64,000 nucleotides of DNA from Niallia sp. XMNu-256 (lineage in GTDB: Bacteria > Bacillota > Bacilli > Bacillales > Cytobacillaceae). Made by a program: the position numbers and the translations under genes. A model generated the notes under the pieces. It saw only the letters and a list, made by a program, of their open reading frames with translations, searched no databases and was not told where the DNA came from. Within the stretch, counting starts at the first letter, position 1, and the number at the start of each line of letters is the position of its first letter. Of the stretch, positions 8,912-19,573 are shown one piece after another. Location: the NCBI RefSeq assembly GCF_036670015.1, contig NZ_CP137636.1, positions 2,706,501 through 2,770,500 on the forward strand, written 5' to 3'.

Positions 8912-9857
8912 GTGAGTCCCCTAATATTATTCCAGTAGTCAATTGTGATCCTGCCCCTCTTAAAAACTGACCAGCAGACATTCTTTTTTTCCCTGCTGGT
9001 TGTAATTCAATCATTTTAATCCCAGTCTCATTCCCTGTTGCGATGATAAAACCATCCTCTTCAATTGAAATAATCGTTCCTGGAGCGGCTTGTTTACTAG
9101 TTGGAACTTTGGAGGCTTGCCATACTTTAATGACCGTTCCTTGCAACACGGTATATGCAACAGGCCAAGGGTTTAATCCACGGATGTGATTATAAATAGT
9201 TTCTCCGGGACTAGTCCAATCGATTTTTTCTTGGTCCCTTTTAATATTATAAGCAAAAGTAGCTAGTGCTTCATCTTGTTTTTTTGGCGTTAACTCTTTA
9301 TTTAATAAAGCAGGTATTGTGTTCGATAAAAGCTTCGCGCCTGCTTGACTTAGTTTGTCATGCATCGTTCCCACATTATCATCTTCAAGAATCGGTACTT
9401 CTACTTTTGTTAATATATCCCCCGCATCTAGCTTCTCAACCATATACATAATCGTAATTCCAGTTTTCTCTTTTCCTTGAATGATCGCATAGTGGATTGG
9501 AGCACCACCGCGAAGTTCTGGCAATAGCGAGGCATGTACATTAATACATCCAAACCGAGGAGCATCAAGGAGTTCTTTAGGTAGAATTTGTCCAAAAGCT
9601 GCTGTCACAATTAAATCTGCGTTTAAATCAAGGATCGTTTGCAGTTCTTCTGACTGACGGATTTTCTCTGGTTGAAAAACAGGAATCCCATGCTTTTCTG
9701 CTTCTACTTTCACTGGCGGGGGAGTTAAAACCCTTTTTCTGCCGACAGGTCTATCTGGTTGGGTAACAACTCCGATACAGTCGTATCCATCTTCAATTAA
9801 CTGTCTTAAAATAGGAACAGAAAAATCCGGAGTTCCCATAAAAATAACTTTTGTCAT
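8904..9857 (-). CDS. fmt: Methionyl-tRNA formyltransferase
   Basis: Formylates initiator Met-tRNA using 10-formyltetrahydrofolate. The 317-residue protein begins [17 protein letters not shown] and has the catalytic region [17 protein letters not shown], with Asn and His, and Asp in [12 protein letters not shown]-terminal OB domain binds tRNA. Its ATG overlaps the def stop by 4 nt, so deformylase and formyltransferase are coupled. Confidence 0.97.
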   Translation of the reverse strand: MTKVIFMGTPDFSVPILRQLIEDGYDCIGVVTQPDRPVGRKRVLTPPPVKVEAEKHGIPVFQPEKIRQSEELQTILDLNADLIVTAAFGQILPKELLDAPRFGCINVHASLLPELRGGAPIHYAIIQGKEKTGITIMYMVEKLDAGDILTKVEVPILEDDNVGTMHDKLSQAGAKLLSNTIPALLNKELTPKKQDEALATFAYNIKRDQEKIDWTSPGETIYNHIRGLNPWPVAYTVLQGTVIKVWQASKVPTSKQAAPGTIISIEEDGFIIATGNETGIKMIELQPAGKKRMSAGQFLRGAGSQLTTGIILGDSHE

Positions 9858-10339
9858 GATTCTTCCACCTCTTGTAAATCTTCTTCCTTCACATACTTTG
9901 ATATTTTTGACGTGAACAATATTCCATGTAAATGATCGATTTCATGTTGAATGGCCCGAGCTAGGAAACCTTCCGCCTCAATGATTTGCATTTTACCTTT
10001 TCGATCAAAGGCCTTTACTTTTACATAATAAGGGCGTTTCACCTCACCATAAAGACCTGGGAAACTTAGGCAACCTTCTACATCGATTTGTTCCCCGTTT
10101 GTTTCAAGAATCACCGGGTTAATGAGTTCGAAGGTACCTGAACCATCATCAATATCAACAACCGCAATTTGCGCATCAATGCCAATTTGCGGTGCCGCTA
10201 AACCCACTCCGTCAAATTCAATCATTGTGTCATACATATCTTGAAGTAATTTCTTTAACTTTGAATTAAATACAGTAACCGGTTTACAATCCAATTCAAG
10301 AATATCTGCAGGATATGTAACAATTTTCTTTATTGCCAT
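9854..10339 (-). CDS. def: Peptide deformylase
   Basis: Removes the formyl group from nascent N-termini. The 161-residue metalloenzyme has all three motifs: [18 protein letters not shown] (metal-binding Cys) and QHEIDHLHG (two His and catalytic Glu). GAGGAGGAATG-type spacing precedes the ATG. It is separated from priA by about 300 bp that contains a repeat element, whereas all genes downstream are tightly packed. Confidence 0.97.
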   Translation of the reverse strand: MAIKKIVTYPADILELDCKPVTVFNSKLKKLLQDMYDTMIEFDGVGLAAPQIGIDAQIAVVDIDDGSGTFELINPVILETNGEQIDVEGCLSFPGLYGEVKRPYYVKVKAFDRKGKMQIIEAEGFLARAIQHEIDHLHGILFTSKISKYVKEEDLQEVEES

Positions 10340-10643
10340 TTCATTCCTCCTCTCAATAACTTTTCATATTTGACATCATTTTTATCCCATCTTAACGGGC
10401 AGTAAGACCCCCACCTCAAGATTCGAATGATATTAGAAACGAAGATAGGTGGAGGGTCAACTCCCCAAGGCCTAGCGTATTGAACAAATACACCTGCAGC
10501 AGCCTTATATAACCAGAAAACTGCGAGCCTCAGGCTAACCATCAGTGAGGAATGAAGTAAGCCCTTCATTGAAGGAAATTTCACTTTATAACTAGCCTTG
10601 CCAATTATTTTTAAACATAACAGGTTCGATATCATTTTTTTCT
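10340..10643. other. Gap between priA and def, mostly a repeat element
   Basis: The 304 bp gap contains the family 2 repeat (10388-10590) plus short flanks. An open frame covers most of it on the minus strand, but it has low-complexity coding character and no match to a known protein family that I recognise. I treat it as non-coding. Confidence 0.75.
10388..10590 (+). repeat. Hairpin-rich non-coding repeat, family 2, copy between priA and def
   Basis: It shares blocks in the same order with 19356-19557: CATCTTAAC.GGCAGTAAGACC at the start, TCAACT.CC inside, GCCTCA..CTAACCATCAGTG, then GAA.TTTCACTTTAT at the end. Arms GACCC/CCACC and GGTGG/GGGTC form a long stem at 10411-10465. A second hairpin AATGAAG/CTTCATT lies just before the end. 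No ORF is conserved between copies. Conserved structure with a subterminal hairpin is reminiscent of IS200/IS605 ends or their guide-RNA region; this is inference. Confidence 0.6.
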
Positions 10644-13058
10644 TTACATCATAATATAAGGATTTTTATCGATAGAGATCTGTAGACCTGTTGAGTAGCT
10701 CTCTTGCTGATGATAGTCAAGAATCTTTTTTAAGGTAGCGGTTAAATTGGGCTCTTTCTTATATTTCACAATACATTGATAGCGATACTTATTATTGATT
10801 CTAGGGATGGAAGAGGCAACAGGCCCGAGTATCTGTGCCTGATTTGATAACCTAGAAGATAACAATTTTGTTATTTTCTCGGTGACGTCAATTACCTTCA
10901 TGAGTTCTTCATGACTTACTGTAACGAGTGCCAAATAATAAAAAGGCGGATATCCGGAAATCTTTCTAATCATCATTTCTTTTTGATAGAACTGATCAAA
11001 ATCTTGCTCCCCTGCAAGGATAATACTATAGTGTTCAGGCGTATAGGTTTGAATAACAACCTCACCTGGCAATTCATGTCTTCCAGCCCGTCCACTGACT
11101 TGAGTTAACAATTGAAATGTTTTTTCTGAAGACCGAAAGTCGGGTAAATGGAGCATCGTATCAGCTGATAACACCCCTACGAGTGTGATATTTGGAAAGT
11201 CCAATCCTTTGGCAATCATTTGCGTTCCAAGAAGAATATCTGCCTTTCCCTCTTGAAAGGCATTTAACAGTTTCTCATGTGAACCCTTTCGAGAAGTAGT
11301 ATCAATATCCATCCGAATGACCCTCGCTTGGGGGAAAATTTTACCTAATTCTTCCTCCACCTTTTGTGTCCCTGTACCAAAATAACGAATATGCTCACTT
11401 GAACATTCTGGACAAACGGCAGGGACGATCGTCTCAAATCCACAATAATGACATTTCATTTGTTGATTAAAACGATGATAGGTTAGGGAGATATCACAAT
11501 TCGGACAGTCTACCACATAGCCACAATCTCGACACATGACAAAGGAAGAATATCCGCGTTTATTTAAAAACAAGACCGTTTGTTCCTTTTTGGCTAATCG
11601 ATCTTCGATTTTATTATATAGGAGCCGCGAAAACATTGAACGATTTCCTTCCCGTAATTCTTCTCGCATATCGACAATGTCTACTGAAGGTAGATTATGC
11701 TCATTCATACGTTTTGACAATGTTAATAAATGATAGACCCCTTTTTTTGCACGGGCAAACGTTTCTAAAGATGGAGTAGCACTCCCTAATATCACTGGAC
11801 AACTGTAGTTCTTTGCCCTCTCAATCGCTACATCTCGAGCATGATATCTTGGGTTGTCTTCTTGTTTATAACTTGTTTCATGTTCTTCATCAATGATAAT
11901 AATACCCAAATTTTCAAACGGTGCAAAAATAGCTGATCGAGCCCCTACAGCAACTCGAACCTCTTTACGTTGAATTTTTCGCCATTCATCATACTTTTCA
12001 CCAACCGATAACCCACTGTGTAGAACAGCTACTTCATCCCCGAATCTACTTTTAAATCGGTTGACCATTTGGGGAGTTAGTGAAATCTCTGGCACTAGAA
12101 CAATTCCTTCTTTTCCTCCTTGGAGCACCTTTTGAATGGTTTGAAGGTACACTTCTGTTTTTCCACTGCCTGTCACTCCATAGAGAAGAAACACTTCATG
12201 CCTTTGTTCGTTAATCGATTGTAGAATCGGTTTGATCGCAATGGATTGCTCGTCGGTTAATTTGAGAGGAGATGTTCTTTCAAACGTCCGATCTTGATAA
12301 GGATCTCGATAAACTTCCTCCATCGTTTCATAGAGAATCCCCTTTTCAACAAGCCCTTTAATGACAGAACTTGATATTGATAGAGTAGATAATATCTTTT
12401 GTCTTTCAATCGGTTTAGGATGAGACAGAAAATAGTTTATCACACTAATTTGCTTGTTGCTTCGTTTCGATAACTCTTCTTTCCTCTGTAGTAATCCTTC
12501 TGCTGGCAAAGCAGGGGCAACCATCTTTACATGTTTCTTTTTAATTCTGTCTTTAACGATGTACCTTACTTCTAAAGCCCCGTTTGCTACTTCCTTTTGA
12601 AATTGAGAAAGTTCCCCAGAGTTAGCAGCATCTTCCCAGTCAATCGTATCTTGCTCATAAAAATAAGGCTGAATCGATTTTGACAAACTTGGAAACTTTT
12701 TGCGATCCTTTAATTGAAGTTTTTTTTCATACTTTGCCTTTAATGCAGGCGGCAACATGACTTGGAATGCCGAAATTTTGTAACATAGTGTCTCGTCTGT
12801 TAACCAATCTGCAAGTTCTAATAGTTCTTCATTTAAAATCGGCTCAATATCCATCAGTTCAATAATCTCTCTTAATTTAGGAAACTGCGACTCGGTAACG
12901 ATATCAACAACGAATCCTTGAACTTTTCGTGGTCCAAAAGGGACAATCACACGCATTCCTGGTTTTATAACATTTATTAGACTAGCAGGAATTCGATAGT
13001 CAAAAGGTTTATTCGTTTGCTGAGCGGGTACATCCACAATTACTTTCGCTACTGACAT
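10644..13058 (-). CDS. priA: Primosomal protein N' (replication restart helicase PriA)
   Basis: Reloads the replisome at stalled forks. The 804-residue protein begins MSVAKVIVDVPAQQTNKPFDY, the 3'-OH binding domain. It carries Walker A GVTGSGKTEVY, DEEH in IIIIDEEHETSYKQ, and a zinc-binding insert with four CxxC pairs (CRDC, CPNC, CHYC, CPEC). Helicase motifs GTGTQ and QVSGRAGR are present. It overlaps coaBC by 10 nt. Length matches the Bacillus family. Confidence 0.97.
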   Translation of the reverse strand: MSVAKVIVDVPAQQTNKPFDYRIPASLINVIKPGMRVIVPFGPRKVQGFVVDIVTESQFPKLREIIELMDIEPILNEELLELADWLTDETLCYKISAFQVMLPPALKAKYEKKLQLKDRKKFPSLSKSIQPYFYEQDTIDWEDAANSGELSQFQKEVANGALEVRYIVKDRIKKKHVKMVAPALPAEGLLQRKEELSKRSNKQISVINYFLSHPKPIERQKILSTLSISSSVIKGLVEKGILYETMEEVYRDPYQDRTFERTSPLKLTDEQSIAIKPILQSINEQRHEVFLLYGVTGSGKTEVYLQTIQKVLQGGKEGIVLVPEISLTPQMVNRFKSRFGDEVAVLHSGLSVGEKYDEWRKIQRKEVRVAVGARSAIFAPFENLGIIIIDEEHETSYKQEDNPRYHARDVAIERAKNYSCPVILGSATPSLETFARAKKGVYHLLTLSKRMNEHNLPSVDIVDMREELREGNRSMFSRLLYNKIEDRLAKKEQTVLFLNKRGYSSFVMCRDCGYVVDCPNCDISLTYHRFNQQMKCHYCGFETIVPAVCPECSSEHIRYFGTGTQKVEEELGKIFPQARVIRMDIDTTSRKGSHEKLLNAFQEGKADILLGTQMIAKGLDFPNITLVGVLSADTMLHLPDFRSSEKTFQLLTQVSGRAGRHELPGEVVIQTYTPEHYSIILAGEQDFDQFYQKEMMIRKISGYPPFYYLALVTVSHEELMKVIDVTEKITKLLSSRLSNQAQILGPVASSIPRINNKYRYQCIVKYKKEPNLTATLKKILDYHQQESYSTGLQISIDKNPYIMM

Positions 13059-14263
13059 TCATGCTGACCCTTTAAAAGCAGCTGCATTTCTTCGATTATT
13101 TTTTTAGCTACTTCATTTTTTGTTAAGATTGGCCAATTTGTTACCTCTCCATTTTTCTTATAAAAAGTAACAATATTTGTATCGATATCGAAGCCTGCTC
13201 CCTCTAACCCAATATTATTTGCTACAATCATATCAGCATTTTTACCCTCTAACTTTTTCCGTGCATATTCATCCATATTATTCGTCTCTGCAGCAAAGCC
13301 AATTAGTAGTTGATGGTCTTTTCTCTTCCCTAGTTCCAACAAGATATCTTTCGTTCTTTCTAACTCAATGACTTGTTCACCTGGTTGTTTTTTTATTTTA
13401 TAATCAGAATAGCTTTTTGGTCGGTAATCTGCAACAGCAGCTGATTTAATTACTACATCAACTTCTCTAAAGCGAGATATAACTGCTTGGTACATATCTT
13501 CTGCACTTTCCACCTTAATTACATCTACTCCATTTGGTGGGGTTAGTGAAACCGGCCCGGATACTAAAATAACGTTTGCTCCTGCTCTCACTGCTTCTTC
13601 GGCAATCGCATAGCCCATTTTTCCCGATGAAAAATTTGTAATATAGCGTACAGGGTCGATTTTCTCTCGAGTAGGTCCCGCCGTAATTAAAACCGTTGTA
13701 CCGGCTAATGAACCTGTACTCTCATTGAAATAATCAATTACCTTCGTGACAATGCTTTCAGGCTCTTCTAACCTTCCTTTTCCTACATACCCACAAGCTA
13801 AATATCCTTCACCAGGCTCAATAAAACGATACCCATCTTCTAACAGCCGATTCATATTTCTCGTCACAGCAGGATGCTGATACATATGCACATTCATTGC
13901 AGGTGCAATCCAGACTGGTGATGTCGCGGCTAGTAAGGTCGTTGAAATCATGTCATCTGCAATCCCGTTCGCAAGCTTCCCAATGATATTAGCCGTTGCG
14001 GGTGCCACCATAATTAAATCGGCCCAATCAGCCAGATCAATGTGGGCAATTTTTTTTGGTTCTTTCTCATCAAATGTATCTGTGTAGACATCATTACGTG
14101 ATAAGGCCTGAAACGTTAATGGTGGAACAAACTTAGTTGCAGATTCGCTTAAAATTACACGTACATCTGCTCCTGCTTGAGTTAATTTACTGGTCAATGC
14201 AGCTGCTTTATAAACAGCAATTCCACCTGTTACACATAATAAAATCTTTTTATCGTTAAGCAT
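13049..14263 (-). CDS. coaBC: Bifunctional phosphopantothenoylcysteine decarboxylase / synthase CoaBC
   Basis: Performs two successive steps of coenzyme A synthesis. The N-terminal flavoprotein (CoaC) has the catalytic His in HIDLADWADLIMVAPATAN, AMNVHMY, and Cys in LACGYVGKGRL. The C-terminal synthase (CoaB) begins near residue 190 with ITAGPTREKIDPVR, then SSGKMG and KSAAVADYRP. The 404-residue length is normal. Its stop overlaps priA. Confidence 0.97.
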   Translation of the reverse strand: MLNDKKILLCVTGGIAVYKAAALTSKLTQAGADVRVILSESATKFVPPLTFQALSRNDVYTDTFDEKEPKKIAHIDLADWADLIMVAPATANIIGKLANGIADDMISTTLLAATSPVWIAPAMNVHMYQHPAVTRNMNRLLEDGYRFIEPGEGYLACGYVGKGRLEEPESIVTKVIDYFNESTGSLAGTTVLITAGPTREKIDPVRYITNFSSGKMGYAIAEEAVRAGANVILVSGPVSLTPPNGVDVIKVESAEDMYQAVISRFREVDVVIKSAAVADYRPKSYSDYKIKKQPGEQVIELERTKDILLELGKRKDHQLLIGFAAETNNMDEYARKKLEGKNADMIVANNIGLEGAGFDIDTNIVTFYKKNGEVTNWPILTKNEVAKKIIEEMQLLLKGQHECQ

Positions 14264-14300
14264 GTGCGAAACCTCCCTTTACAATATAGTACTGTATGTT

Positions 14301-14333
14301 AAAAAGAAAAGGGTCTGACTAAGGTCAGCCCTT
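14301..14333 (-). terminator. Terminator-like hairpin between rpoZ and coaBC
   Basis: On the minus strand AAGGG-CTGAC pairs with GTCAG-(A)-CCCTT around CTTA, followed by TTTTCTTTTT. It begins 8 nt after the rpoZ stop. It could end the yloC-remA-gmk-rpoZ unit or allow partial read-through into coaBC; no clear new promoter was seen. Confidence 0.7.
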
Positions 14334-14341
14334 CACGCTTT

Positions 14342-14566
14342 TTACTCATATCTAGAACTAAAATCTGTTCGTTCAGCTAGGCGATAGAACAACTTATCCG
14401 CATTAATCTCCTCAAGCGCTTTTCCTACATTTTTTTGTGAGATATATCGGTTTAATAAAGATGCTTCTCCTGTCTGTAGTTTTCGAGCGCGTTTTGCGGC
14501 AACCGATACTAACGAATATTTGCTATCAATTTTTGTCATTAATGAATCAATTGAAGGATCTAACAT
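14342..14566 (-). CDS. rpoZ: RNA polymerase omega subunit
   Basis: A 74-residue subunit that helps assemble the beta-prime subunit. It begins [20 protein letters not shown] and has AAKRARKLQ, the conserved core of RpoZ. It lies 4 nt after gmk, the typical gmk-rpoZ pair. Confidence 0.95.
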   Translation of the reverse strand: MLDPSIDSLMTKIDSKYSLVSVAAKRARKLQTGEASLLNRYISQKNVGKALEEINADKLFYRLAERTDFSSRYE

Positions 14567-14570
14567 ATTT

Positions 14571-15453
<883 letters not shown>

Positions 15454-15514
15454 AGATGCCCCTCCCACAATAATAAATTAGTTTCACCTTTACATTTCTT
15501 TTCTAAACTGGATT

Positions 15515-16405
15515 TCACTGTATATTTTGGACTTGTTCCTTCATTTTTTCGAGGATGCTTTTCATTTCTACGACTTCTTTAGCAATTTTTGAATCATTGG
15601 CCTTTGAACCAATTGTATTTACTTCACGATTCATTTCCTGTAGTAGAAAGTCGAGCTTTCGCCCAATCGGTTCTAATAATGTTAAGATCGAGCGGAATTG
15701 TTCTATGTGACTATTTAATCGAGTCAATTCTTCATTGATATCTGCTTTATCTGCAAAAATCGCGACTTCAGTTAAGATTCTCGCTTCATCAATCCCATTC
15801 TCAACAAACTCATGAATCCGTTTTGTTAAGCGGTCTCTATACAGACTCACAACCTCTGGTGCCATCTCAGTTAACTTGCCCACGATCGTTTGAAGACTTT
15901 TTAGTTGTGTGACAATATCATTTTCAAGTGCTTTTCCTTCAACTTCACGCATTTCCTTAACAGATAAAGCAGCTTCCTCAATGGCTTCAAGCACGATCCG
16001 TTCAAGATCTTCATTTCCCAACTCTGTCTCTTCAAAAAGAATAATCTCTTCACTCATTAATAAATCCTGTAGCGATAATCCATGATCTAATCCGTATTTT
16101 TCTTTAATTCTTTCAATGGAATCAACATATTGATCAAGCAAATTCCAGTCAACTAATACTTTTCGATCTGTTAATCCTTCACCTTCAACAGTGATAAATA
16201 CTTCAACTCTACCTCTATGTATTGACGCACTTAGTTTCTTTTTTATTTTATCTTCAATTTTATTAAATTGGCGAGGCATACGTATGTTAAATTCAGAAAA
16301 ACGGTGATTTACAGTCTTCACTTCCACCGTAACTGAAAAAGAGTCATTGCTACGTTTACTTCTGCCAAACCCAGTCATGCTAACAACCATTAATAACACA
16401 TCCAT
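15515..16405 (-). CDS. yloC: YicC-family endoribonuclease YloC
   Basis: A 296-residue YicC-like protein. The family signature SMTGFGRSKR lies near the N-terminus and the DUF1732 C-terminal region includes LLQEMNREVNTIGSK. The Escherichia coli homologue is an RNase that degrades small RNAs. AGGAG lies 5 nt before the first ATG; an in-frame ATG five codons on is an alternative. It starts the yloC-remA-gmk-rpoZ group. Confidence 0.93.
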   Translation of the reverse strand: MDVLLMVVSMTGFGRSKRSNDSFSVTVEVKTVNHRFSEFNIRMPRQFNKIEDKIKKKLSASIHRGRVEVFITVEGEGLTDRKVLVDWNLLDQYVDSIERIKEKYGLDHGLSLQDLLMSEEIILFEETELGNEDLERIVLEAIEEAALSVKEMREVEGKALENDIVTQLKSLQTIVGKLTEMAPEVVSLYRDRLTKRIHEFVENGIDEARILTEVAIFADKADINEELTRLNSHIEQFRSILTLLEPIGRKLDFLLQEMNREVNTIGSKANDSKIAKEVVEMKSILEKMKEQVQNIQ

Positions 16406-16493
16406 TCTGCTCCTGTATATTACTATAAACAGAAGACATTTTCCATGTTTTATTTTTCACTCTAACTGGTTCTTTACTATATTAAAGATGATA

Positions 16494-16526
16494 AAAAGAA
16501 AAGGTAATAGAATGACTTCTACTACC
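16494..16526 (-). terminator. Intrinsic terminator of yloB
   Basis: On the minus strand GGTAGTAGAA pairs with TTCTATTACC (one G-U pair), followed by TTTTCTTTTT. It lies 20 nt past the yloB stop. Confidence 0.82.
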
Positions 16527-16545
16527 TTAGAAAGTATAACATATT

Positions 16546-19224
16546 TCATTTTGTTTTTCTTAGTAAAAATGACCCTGCTAGTAAAAAAGTTGGAATGGCA
16601 GAAAGTCCAATAATCATTAACCAGTCACTCGCTAAAATCGCGGTCGTATGGAAGATTGGCTGTAGCGGTGGATAATAAATCACAACTAGAACCATTAATA
16701 ATGATAAAAGAACCGCCCACACTAAATATTTATTTCCAAACGGATTTCTTGAGAGGATTGATTTCTCACTTCGACAATCAAATACATGAATTAATTGTGC
16801 TAAAACTAATGTAGTAAAAGCAACCGTTTGTGCATAAACTAGATCATTTGGATTGTTATTATAGGCAAAAATAAATGCTAATAGAGTGACAACTCCGATT
16901 AAAAATCCTCGTGAAACGACTTTCCAACCTAATCCTCTTGCAAATACACCCTCTTTCGGATTCCTAGGTTTTCGTTTCATAACATCACCCTCAGGTTGAT
17001 CTAACCCAAGCGCCATCGCAGGCAAGCCATCGGTCACTAAGTTGACCCATAAAATTTGGATGGGCACTAACGGCAATGGTAATCCTAAAAGCATCGCAAA
17101 TAACATGACAAGGATTTCTCCTACGTTGGATGCTAACAAATAACGAATAAACTTACGGATGTTTTCATAAATGTTTCTTCCCTCTTTAATGGCTGCTTTA
17201 ATGGTAGCGAAATTATCATCAAGCAGAACAAGGGAGGACGCTTCCTTTGCAACATCTGTTCCAGTGATCCCCATAGCAATTCCAATATCAGCCGCTTTTA
17301 TGGCTGGGGCATCATTTACTCCATCACCCGTCATCGCGACAATATGGCCGTTATTTTGCAAAGCTTTAACAATTTTAAGTTTATGTTCAGGTGAAACCCT
17401 TGCAAAAACAGATACATCATCAACAACCTCTTCTAGTTCTTCTACTGACATTTTTGATAATGCCTCGCCGTCCAGTACTTTCGAATGATTTGTTAATATC
17501 CCTAGTTGTCTGGCAATGGCTTTTGCGGTGATTACATGGTCACCTGTAATCATAACCGTTTTAATGCCAGCTTCTTTACATTCTTTTACTGCTTGTTTCA
17601 CTTCAGGACGAGGTGGATCAATTATTCCAAATAACCCAATAAAGGTTAAATCTTTTTCCGCTTCCTTTTCGTCCAAAATAACAGTTCCGGCTGGAATCTC
17701 TTTAAACCCAATCGCAATCGTTCTAAGTGCTTGTGAAGCAAGATCATTAATTGCACTCTGAACGGTTTGTGTTGTTTCCCCATTAAGTCTCCGTTTTTTA
17801 TCATTCCAAAGGATATCTTCACTTTTGCCAATTAGAACGTCTGGCGCTCCTTTTGTTACAACAAATTGTCTACCATTCCCTTCTTGAATAATTACGGTCA
17901 TCATTTTTCTTGTAGAATCAAAAGGAAACTCCTGAACGACATTAAATTCATTTAACAGCCCTTCCCGATTATATCCTGCTTTCATTCCTGCAACGAGTAA
18001 TGCACCTTCAGTTGGATCGCCATCAATAGCATACTCTTTCTTCTTTTGAATTAGTTCGGCATGGTTACATAATAAACCAAACATAAGCATTTGTTGTAAA
18101 GCCTTTTCCTTCTCTAGTTGTACAGGATGTTCTTCCTGATAAAAAGAACCTTTTGGCTCGTACCCCACTCCTTCAACATTCCAGACTTGTCCCCCACTCC
18201 ATAAATGGGTGACCGTCATTTCGTTTTGGGTCATTGTCCCAGTTTTGTCCGAACAAATGACAGAGGCACATCCAAGCGTTTCAACAGCAGGCAATTTTCG
18301 TACAATTGCCCTTTGCTTGATCATTCGTTGAACACCAAGCGATAATGCCACCGTAACAATCGCAGGTAAGCCTTCAGGAATGGCAGCAACAGCAAGAGAG
18401 ACTCCCGCTAAAAACATCGTATATAAATCATGTCCTTGCAATACTCCTACGACTACAACAAGAGCCGTGAGTATCAAGGCAGTTACAATCAATATTTTTC
18501 CAAGTTGTTCTAGTCTTCTCTGTAACGGTGTTTCCATTGATTCAGCACTTTGCAATAAATCAGCAATTTGACCCATTGCGGTTTTCATTCCTGTACCAAC
18601 AACAACACCAACCCCACTTCCCCTTGTGACCATTGTTCCCATAAAGGCCATATTTTCCATATCGCCAATTCCAATATTGTCCCTGGACAATGAATCAGAA
18701 ATCTTCGATACAGGTAAAGATTCACCGGTTAAAGCGGACTCTTCAATTTCAAGACTATTCACTTCGATTAATCTAACATCTGCTCCGATTCTGTCTCCAC
18801 TAGTAAACTTTAATACATCCCCTGGTACAATTTCCTTAGAGGGTGTCTTAACCCAATTCCCATCTCGCAATACTTGAACTTGCGGAGCAGAAAGTTCTTT
18901 TAAGGCTTGGAGAGATTTCTCAGCCCTTCTTTCTTGGAAAAATCCTAGAAAGGCATTAATAACCACAATCGCAATAATCGCCATGGCATCCATGTACTCT
19001 CCTAAAAAACCAGAAAGTAAAGTTGCTGCCAATAAAACGAGTACCATAAAATCTTTGAACTGACTGAAAAACAAGAGCAGTGCTGATTGTTTTTCACCTT
19101 CATCCAGTTCATTTTTTCCATATTGCTTCAGACGCTTTTTGACATCTGAACCTGCTAACCCTGACGAGAGGTCTGTATTTAAGGCTTCCATTACCTCTTT
19201 CTTGTCCATCTCATGGTACTTCAT
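16546..19224 (-). CDS. yloB: P-type Ca2+-transporting ATPase YloB
   Basis: An 892-residue P2A-type ATPase that exports calcium. Seen in order: actuator TGES, membrane motif IPEGLPAIVTVAL in M4, phosphorylation site CSDKTGTMTQNE, and hinge MTGDGVNDAPAIKAADIG. About ten membrane segments are predicted by eye, with the last at the C-terminus (LLAGSFLLRKTK). In Bacillus subtilis the homologue is linked to sporulation and heat-resistant spores. It is flanked by a repeat upstream and its own terminator downstream. Confidence 0.95.
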   Translation of the reverse strand: MKYHEMDKKEVMEALNTDLSSGLAGSDVKKRLKQYGKNELDEGEKQSALLLFFSQFKDFMVLVLLAATLLSGFLGEYMDAMAIIAIVVINAFLGFFQERRAEKSLQALKELSAPQVQVLRDGNWVKTPSKEIVPGDVLKFTSGDRIGADVRLIEVNSLEIEESALTGESLPVSKISDSLSRDNIGIGDMENMAFMGTMVTRGSGVGVVVGTGMKTAMGQIADLLQSAESMETPLQRRLEQLGKILIVTALILTALVVVVGVLQGHDLYTMFLAGVSLAVAAIPEGLPAIVTVALSLGVQRMIKQRAIVRKLPAVETLGCASVICSDKTGTMTQNEMTVTHLWSGGQVWNVEGVGYEPKGSFYQEEHPVQLEKEKALQQMLMFGLLCNHAELIQKKKEYAIDGDPTEGALLVAGMKAGYNREGLLNEFNVVQEFPFDSTRKMMTVIIQEGNGRQFVVTKGAPDVLIGKSEDILWNDKKRRLNGETTQTVQSAINDLASQALRTIAIGFKEIPAGTVILDEKEAEKDLTFIGLFGIIDPPRPEVKQAVKECKEAGIKTVMITGDHVITAKAIARQLGILTNHSKVLDGEALSKMSVEELEEVVDDVSVFARVSPEHKLKIVKALQNNGHIVAMTGDGVNDAPAIKAADIGIAMGITGTDVAKEASSLVLLDDNFATIKAAIKEGRNIYENIRKFIRYLLASNVGEILVMLFAMLLGLPLPLVPIQILWVNLVTDGLPAMALGLDQPEGDVMKRKPRNPKEGVFARGLGWKVVSRGFLIGVVTLLAFIFAYNNNPNDLVYAQTVAFTTLVLAQLIHVFDCRSEKSILSRNPFGNKYLVWAVLLSLLMVLVVIYYPPLQPIFHTTAILASDWLMIIGLSAIPTFLLAGSFLLRKTK

Positions 19225-19573
19225 CCCGTCATCTCACTTCCCTCTATAATTTAATAACAGAACACTCTATGGAAATCTTATTCACCCTTGTCCGAAAAAA
19301 TGCTAAGATAGTTGCACTTATCCGAAACAACTTGTAAATTTAAGTTAGATTTCTACATCTTAACTGGCAGTAAGACCTCTACTTTGAGATAATAAGAAAT
19401 ACCTAAGAGTAGCTAGGCAGAAATCAACTGCCATTATAGATCAGAAGTAATGAAAGCAGACTAATTACGCCTTCGGCAATGTCTGCCGACCAGCACCTTG
19501 CTGGCCTCAACTAACCATCAGTGGAAAACCACTTCTGATGGAAGTTTCACTTTATTAGTAAAGGATGTTTTGT
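19225..19573. other. Divergent intergenic region between yloB and rqcH
   Basis: This 349 bp gap between divergent genes contains the family 2 repeat (19356-19557). No confident promoter could be assigned to either gene and no coding frame with a ribosome binding site was seen. Confidence 0.75.
19356..19557 (+). repeat. Hairpin-rich non-coding repeat, family 2, copy upstream of rqcH
   Basis: Second copy of the element at 10388-10590, same orientation, with the same start and end blocks but diverged interior. Equivalent stems are kept with different bases: CTACTTT pairs with AAGAGTAG early, and CATCAGTGG pairs with CCACT..TGATG just before GAAGTTTCACTTTAT. Compensated stems suggest that structure is what matters. 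It ends 16 nt before the rqcH ATG, so it forms the leader of that gene. Confidence 0.6.

Noticed and set aside
10330-10635. Minus-strand open frame of about 100 codons between priA and def
   Set aside because: It runs through the family 2 repeat, has no convincing ribosome binding site, overlaps the def start, and the frame is not conserved in the second repeat copy.
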